From Austropuccinia psidii (Eukaryota > Basidiomycota > Pucciniomycetes > Pucciniales > Sphaerophragmiaceae): 64,000 nucleotides of DNA. The translations under genes and the position numbers were made by a program. The stretch covers positions 9,977,888 through 10,041,887 of the forward strand of contig JALGQZ010000014.1 in assembly GCA_023105745.1 (NCBI GenBank). The letters are read 5' to 3'. Within the stretch, counting starts at the first letter, position 1. Each line of letters starts with the position of its first letter. A model generated the notes under the pieces. That model saw nothing but the letters and a program-made list of their open reading frames with translations. It made no database searches and was not told where the DNA came from. Positions 61,167 to 64,000 of this stretch are shown one piece after another.

Positions 61167-64000
61167 TTACTTTGTAATATTGGAGTTTCTAGTGTGTCTG
61201 AATCTTCTGGAGAGTTTGGTAGCTTCTGGTATATCTTTTTCTTCTAACCATTCATCTTCACAAGTTGGGTCACTGTACCTAACAAGGTATTCCCTTACTT
61301 TCTTGGTTCTTAATTTCCTTTCTTTAAGAACTTTGGTAATTTTCTTAGCACCAGATGTCTCAATAGGAGGTATAACTTGGGGAATCTTATTCCTCAAGGG
61401 AAATTTCTCAGCATCACTAGATTTATATGGTTTTATCAAGCTCACTGGAAATGTAGGGTGCTTATTGCTAAGTTCTTCAGATAACTCTACTTCAACAGCA
61501 TTTTCTCCATGGAGGGCCTTAATCACAAAAGGTCCTGCAAAGGAGTCTTTCAACTTTTTACATCCTTTGATGTTATTGAAGTTAGTGGTGGATACAAGTA
61601 CTAGGTCCCCTACTTTGAAATCTGGAGTTGCATGTGATTTATCCCATTTATCTTTAGCATATGCAAAAGAGTCCTCCATGCACCTTACTGCATGCTTTCT
61701 AGCTTTGTCTAGCATTCCTTTGAAGCTAGCAGCTGTGGGATGTATTTCAATTAAGTCTTTCCTCAAGGAGTCTTGAGGTAACTTGGGGTTCCATCCTTTT
61801 TCTAGAACAGCAGGAGTCTGATTGGTACTAGCATGGATTGATGTTTTATATGCTAATTCCAGTGCTGGTAACAGAGTACACCAATCATGGGTAAATCCAT
61901 CACAATCTTTGAATTCAAGGCCATATGCACAAAATCTTCTCACCATGTCCTCTAAGGTTTGGATCATTATTTCAGCCAGGCCATCAGTTTGTGGGTGGTA
62001 GGCTGTAGAGAAAGACAGTTTAGTGCCAAACAATTGGTGAAGATTTGTCCATAGTGCTGAAGTGAATTTGGGATCTCTATCACTGATGATATTTGTAATT
62101 ATCCCAGTCCATGACACTACTCTATTCCATATCAGAAGAGCTGTATCCATGGCTGTATCATCTTTGTGACATGGTAAAAAGATTGGAGTTTTACTGAATC
62201 TGTCCACAATTACTAGGCAAGCATTATAGCTCCTGTCACCTCCTGGTGGTAGGCCAGTTACCCAATCCATATGGACAATTTCCCAAGGTCTGTTTGGTTC
62301 TTGGATTTTCATCATATTTCCAAGTCTTTTGCCAGTGGATTTATTTGCCTTTTGGCATCTGTCACAGGTTTTGCAATACTCTGCAACATCTTTTTGCCAC
62401 ATTGGCCACCATATGCAGGTCTTCACTTTCTCTCTTGTTCTGTCTTCAGAAAGATGTCCTGAAAAGGGACTATCATGGCATTCTTTCAGTACAAGATTGA
62501 TTAATGACCTGTCTACAACTGTCATGACACATGTGTGCTTGGTTCTGTGGTAAATTATACCATCCAGTAGGTGAAATCTTCCTTCATTATAAGATTTCCT
62601 CCATACTTCATCCAAGGCATGTATTAGAGAGTTGTCTTTACAGTCTTTGTTAAGTAATTGGCATAAGATGCTACAATTCTTATCTTGAGTGTAACTATTT
62701 CTGACTTCTTCAAAGAAGGTGGTGTTCAAGTCTGTAACACTTATTCCTTCTATTGGAATTTGTGGTGAAGCTTCTTCTGGAACATAAGCAGGATTATCAA
62801 TGTTATTTGGTAATGGCCATCTGCTTAGTCCATCTGCATTTTTATGAATATTCCCATCCTTATGAACAATAGTCATATTGCCTCTGTATTCTTGTATGGC
62901 TATTTGCCATCTGAGCATGTGTCTGTTAGGTGTTTTCATGTTCAAAAGTGATTTCACAGCTGTACAATCTGTTATTACTTCAAAAACACATCCCTCTAAG
63001 AAATAGTTCAATTTCTCTAAGGCCCAGACAAGGCATAGACATTCCATTTGACTTGCTCCATATCTGGCTTCAGTTGGTTTGATTTGCCTGGATATGAAAC
63101 ATATTGGTCCTTCTACAGGTTTGTCATTTATGATCTGAACTTGGTGAAGTGCAGCACCTAGTCCATCCCCTGATGCATCAATATACAGTTTGAAAGGTAA
63201 TTTAAAGTCTGGCATCAGTAAGAGTGGAGCAGTGGTCAATGCTTCTCTTAGAGATTCAAAAGCTTTGACTCTGTCAACAGTCATTTCAAATACTGTGTCT
63301 TTGTCACACAACTTATAAAGTGGTCTTGCTATGGATGCAAAGTCTTTAATGTGTTGCCTGTAATATCCTGCAAAACCTAAGAATGACTGAATTTCCTTCT
63401 TATTCTGAGGCATGGGTTTTAACAATACTTCTGCAACTTTGTTTTTATCAATTCCAAGGGACAAACCAGATACAACATGTCCTAGGGCCTTAAGTTCTTT
63501 AAATCCAAAATGACATTTCTTCAGGGAGATTTTCATGTTTACTGATTGGATTTTTGTCAAAGCTCTTGATAATCTGTACATGTGCTCCTCCCAAGTCTTT
63601 GAACAGATAATAATGTCATCAATGTAAATGATTAACCATCCCTCTGAGAGTTCCTCAGGGAAGATTTCATTCATCATTCTTTGGAAGTGTGAAGGTGCAT
63701 TTTTGATACCAAAGGGCATCCTTAAGTATTCATACACTCCACAATGAACAATAATTCTCAAGTATTTTCTTGCTCTTGGTGTTACCACATTTTGATGGAA
63801 TCCTTTAAGGGCATCCATAGTGGTTATATACACTGCTTGAGATATTTGAGTAAGGGCAATTTGGATTTTTGGTATTGGGTATCTGTCTGGAACAGTGTAA
63901 GTGTTCAGAGCTCTAAAGTCCCCAACCATTCTGGATTTTCCATTATGCCACGCCACTATGACTGGTGTAGTTATTTCTACTTCCTCATTGTGGCCTACTT
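61167..64000 (-). CDS. Ty3-D pol polyprotein, partial, open
   Basis: The frame is open from the window edge (first whole codon at 63,998) to TAA at 61,167-61,169, about 943 codons. The visible start is not a true start. RT carries MPFGIKNAP and the catalytic YIDDII (63,626-63,615). RNase H follows with [16 protein letters not shown] and [12 protein letters not shown]. The integrase zinc domain shows [14 protein letters not shown] and CKTCDRCQ. The integrase DDE core has Asp at 62,265-62,267 (HMDW), Asp at 62,079-62,081 (ISDRD) and Glu at 61,971-61,973 (LAEIM). A GPF-type segment (AGPFVIKAL) follows, then a C-terminal chromodomain-like tail with [14 protein letters not shown]. No stop or shift is seen and all expected catalytic residues are present. 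The lack of decay suggests recent activity. Confidence 0.9.
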   Translation of the reverse strand, partial: VGHNEEVEITTPVIVAWHNGKSRMVGDFRALNTYTVPDRYPIPKIQIALTQISQAVYITTMDALKGFHQNVVTPRARKYLRIIVHCGVYEYLRMPFGIKNAPSHFQRMMNEIFPEELSEGWLIIYIDDIIICSKTWEEHMYRLSRALTKIQSVNMKISLKKCHFGFKELKALGHVVSGLSLGIDKNKVAEVLLKPMPQNKKEIQSFLGFAGYYRQHIKDFASIARPLYKLCDKDTVFEMTVDRVKAFESLREALTTAPLLLMPDFKLPFKLYIDASGDGLGAALHQVQIINDKPVEGPICFISRQIKPTEARYGASQMECLCLVWALEKLNYFLEGCVFEVITDCTAVKSLLNMKTPNRHMLRWQIAIQEYRGNMTIVHKDGNIHKNADGLSRWPLPNNIDNPAYVPEEASPQIPIEGISVTDLNTTFFEEVRNSYTQDKNCSILCQLLNKDCKDNSLIHALDEVWRKSYNEGRFHLLDGIIYHRTKHTCVMTVVDRSLINLVLKECHDSPFSGHLSEDRTREKVKTCIWWPMWQKDVAEYCKTCDRCQKANKSTGKRLGNMMKIQEPNRPWEIVHMDWVTGLPPGGDRSYNACLVIVDRFSKTPIFLPCHKDDTAMDTALLIWNRVVSWTGIITNIISDRDPKFTSALWTNLHQLFGTKLSFSTAYHPQTDGLAEIMIQTLEDMVRRFCAYGLEFKDCDGFTHDWCTLLPALELAYKTSIHASTNQTPAVLEKGWNPKLPQDSLRKDLIEIHPTAASFKGMLDKARKHAVRCMEDSFAYAKDKWDKSHATPDFKVGDLVLVSTTNFNNIKGCKKLKDSFAGPFVIKALHGENAVEVELSEELSNKHPTFPVSLIKPYKSSDAEKFPLRNKIPQVIPPIETSGAKKITKVLKERKLRTKKVREYLVRYSDPTCEDEWLEEKDIPEATKLSRRFRHTRNSNITK

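Larger units (their letters stand above)
59315..64000 (-). mobile_element. Ty3-D, minus-strand LTR retrotransposon, 3' part
   Basis: The 3' LTR (59,315-61,143), polypurine tract and an uninterrupted pol frame are in the window. Gag and the 5' LTR lie beyond 64,000. It sits inside the third Ty3-B LTR; the 5 bases before its LTR are ATTAG, the expected target duplication. Confidence 0.85.

Noticed and set aside
61102..61776. 224-codon plus-strand frame
   Set aside because: It is antisense to the open Ty3-D pol frame, which has clear domains; a shadow frame.

Overview
This is transposon-dominated, AT-rich nuclear DNA of a filamentous basidiomycete. Short GT-AG introns, a DUF2408-type fungal gene, a fused MULE/OTU transposase gene and chromodomain-bearing Ty3 polyproteins all point to a rust fungus (Pucciniales). 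The Ty3 polyprotein families look to me like those of Austropuccinia psidii; that is recall, not a search result. I see only one ordinary cellular gene, at the left edge.

Layout. 1-965: 3' end of a DUF2408-family gene (four visible exons, + strand). 1,906-8,549: a pogo/Tigger-type DNA transposon (minus-strand transposase, TA target duplication, about 24-bp TIRs). It is split by an internally deleted LTR element (LTR-C, 2,552-6,580) flanked by GTTTC. 8,552-15,954: decayed repeats, including a second copy of the LTR-C inner segment and an inverted LTR-C copy ending at 15,941. 15,955-39,819: a three-level nest. MULE-2 contains Ty3-A (18,750-38,606, ATTTT duplication), which contains Ty3-B (25,817-36,176, TATGG duplication). 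39,820-44,797: gene-free AT-rich DNA with another LTR-C start. 44,798-about 48,795: MULE-3, decayed. About 49,520-52,975: a hAT transposase relic, split by a solo Ty3-A LTR (50,016-51,450, AAGAG duplication). 52,976-59,314: a third Ty3-B LTR, interrupted by MULE-1 (54,719-59,139, perfect 8-bp duplication). 59,315-64,000: minus-strand Ty3-D with an open pol frame running off the window.

The nesting gives relative ages: pogo is older than LTR-C; MULE-2 is older than Ty3-A, which is older than Ty3-B; the hAT relic is older than the solo LTR and than Ty3-B LTR copy 3, which is older than MULE-1 and Ty3-D. Ty3-D and MULE-1 are the best preserved. MULE-1 is the most unusual unit: one spliced gene appears to encode a FAR1-like zinc finger, a MULE DDE transposase, AT-hooks, a CCHC knuckle and an OTU cysteine protease, with one homopolymer frameshift. 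I recognise no tRNA, rRNA or CRISPR array. All coordinates were read by eye.
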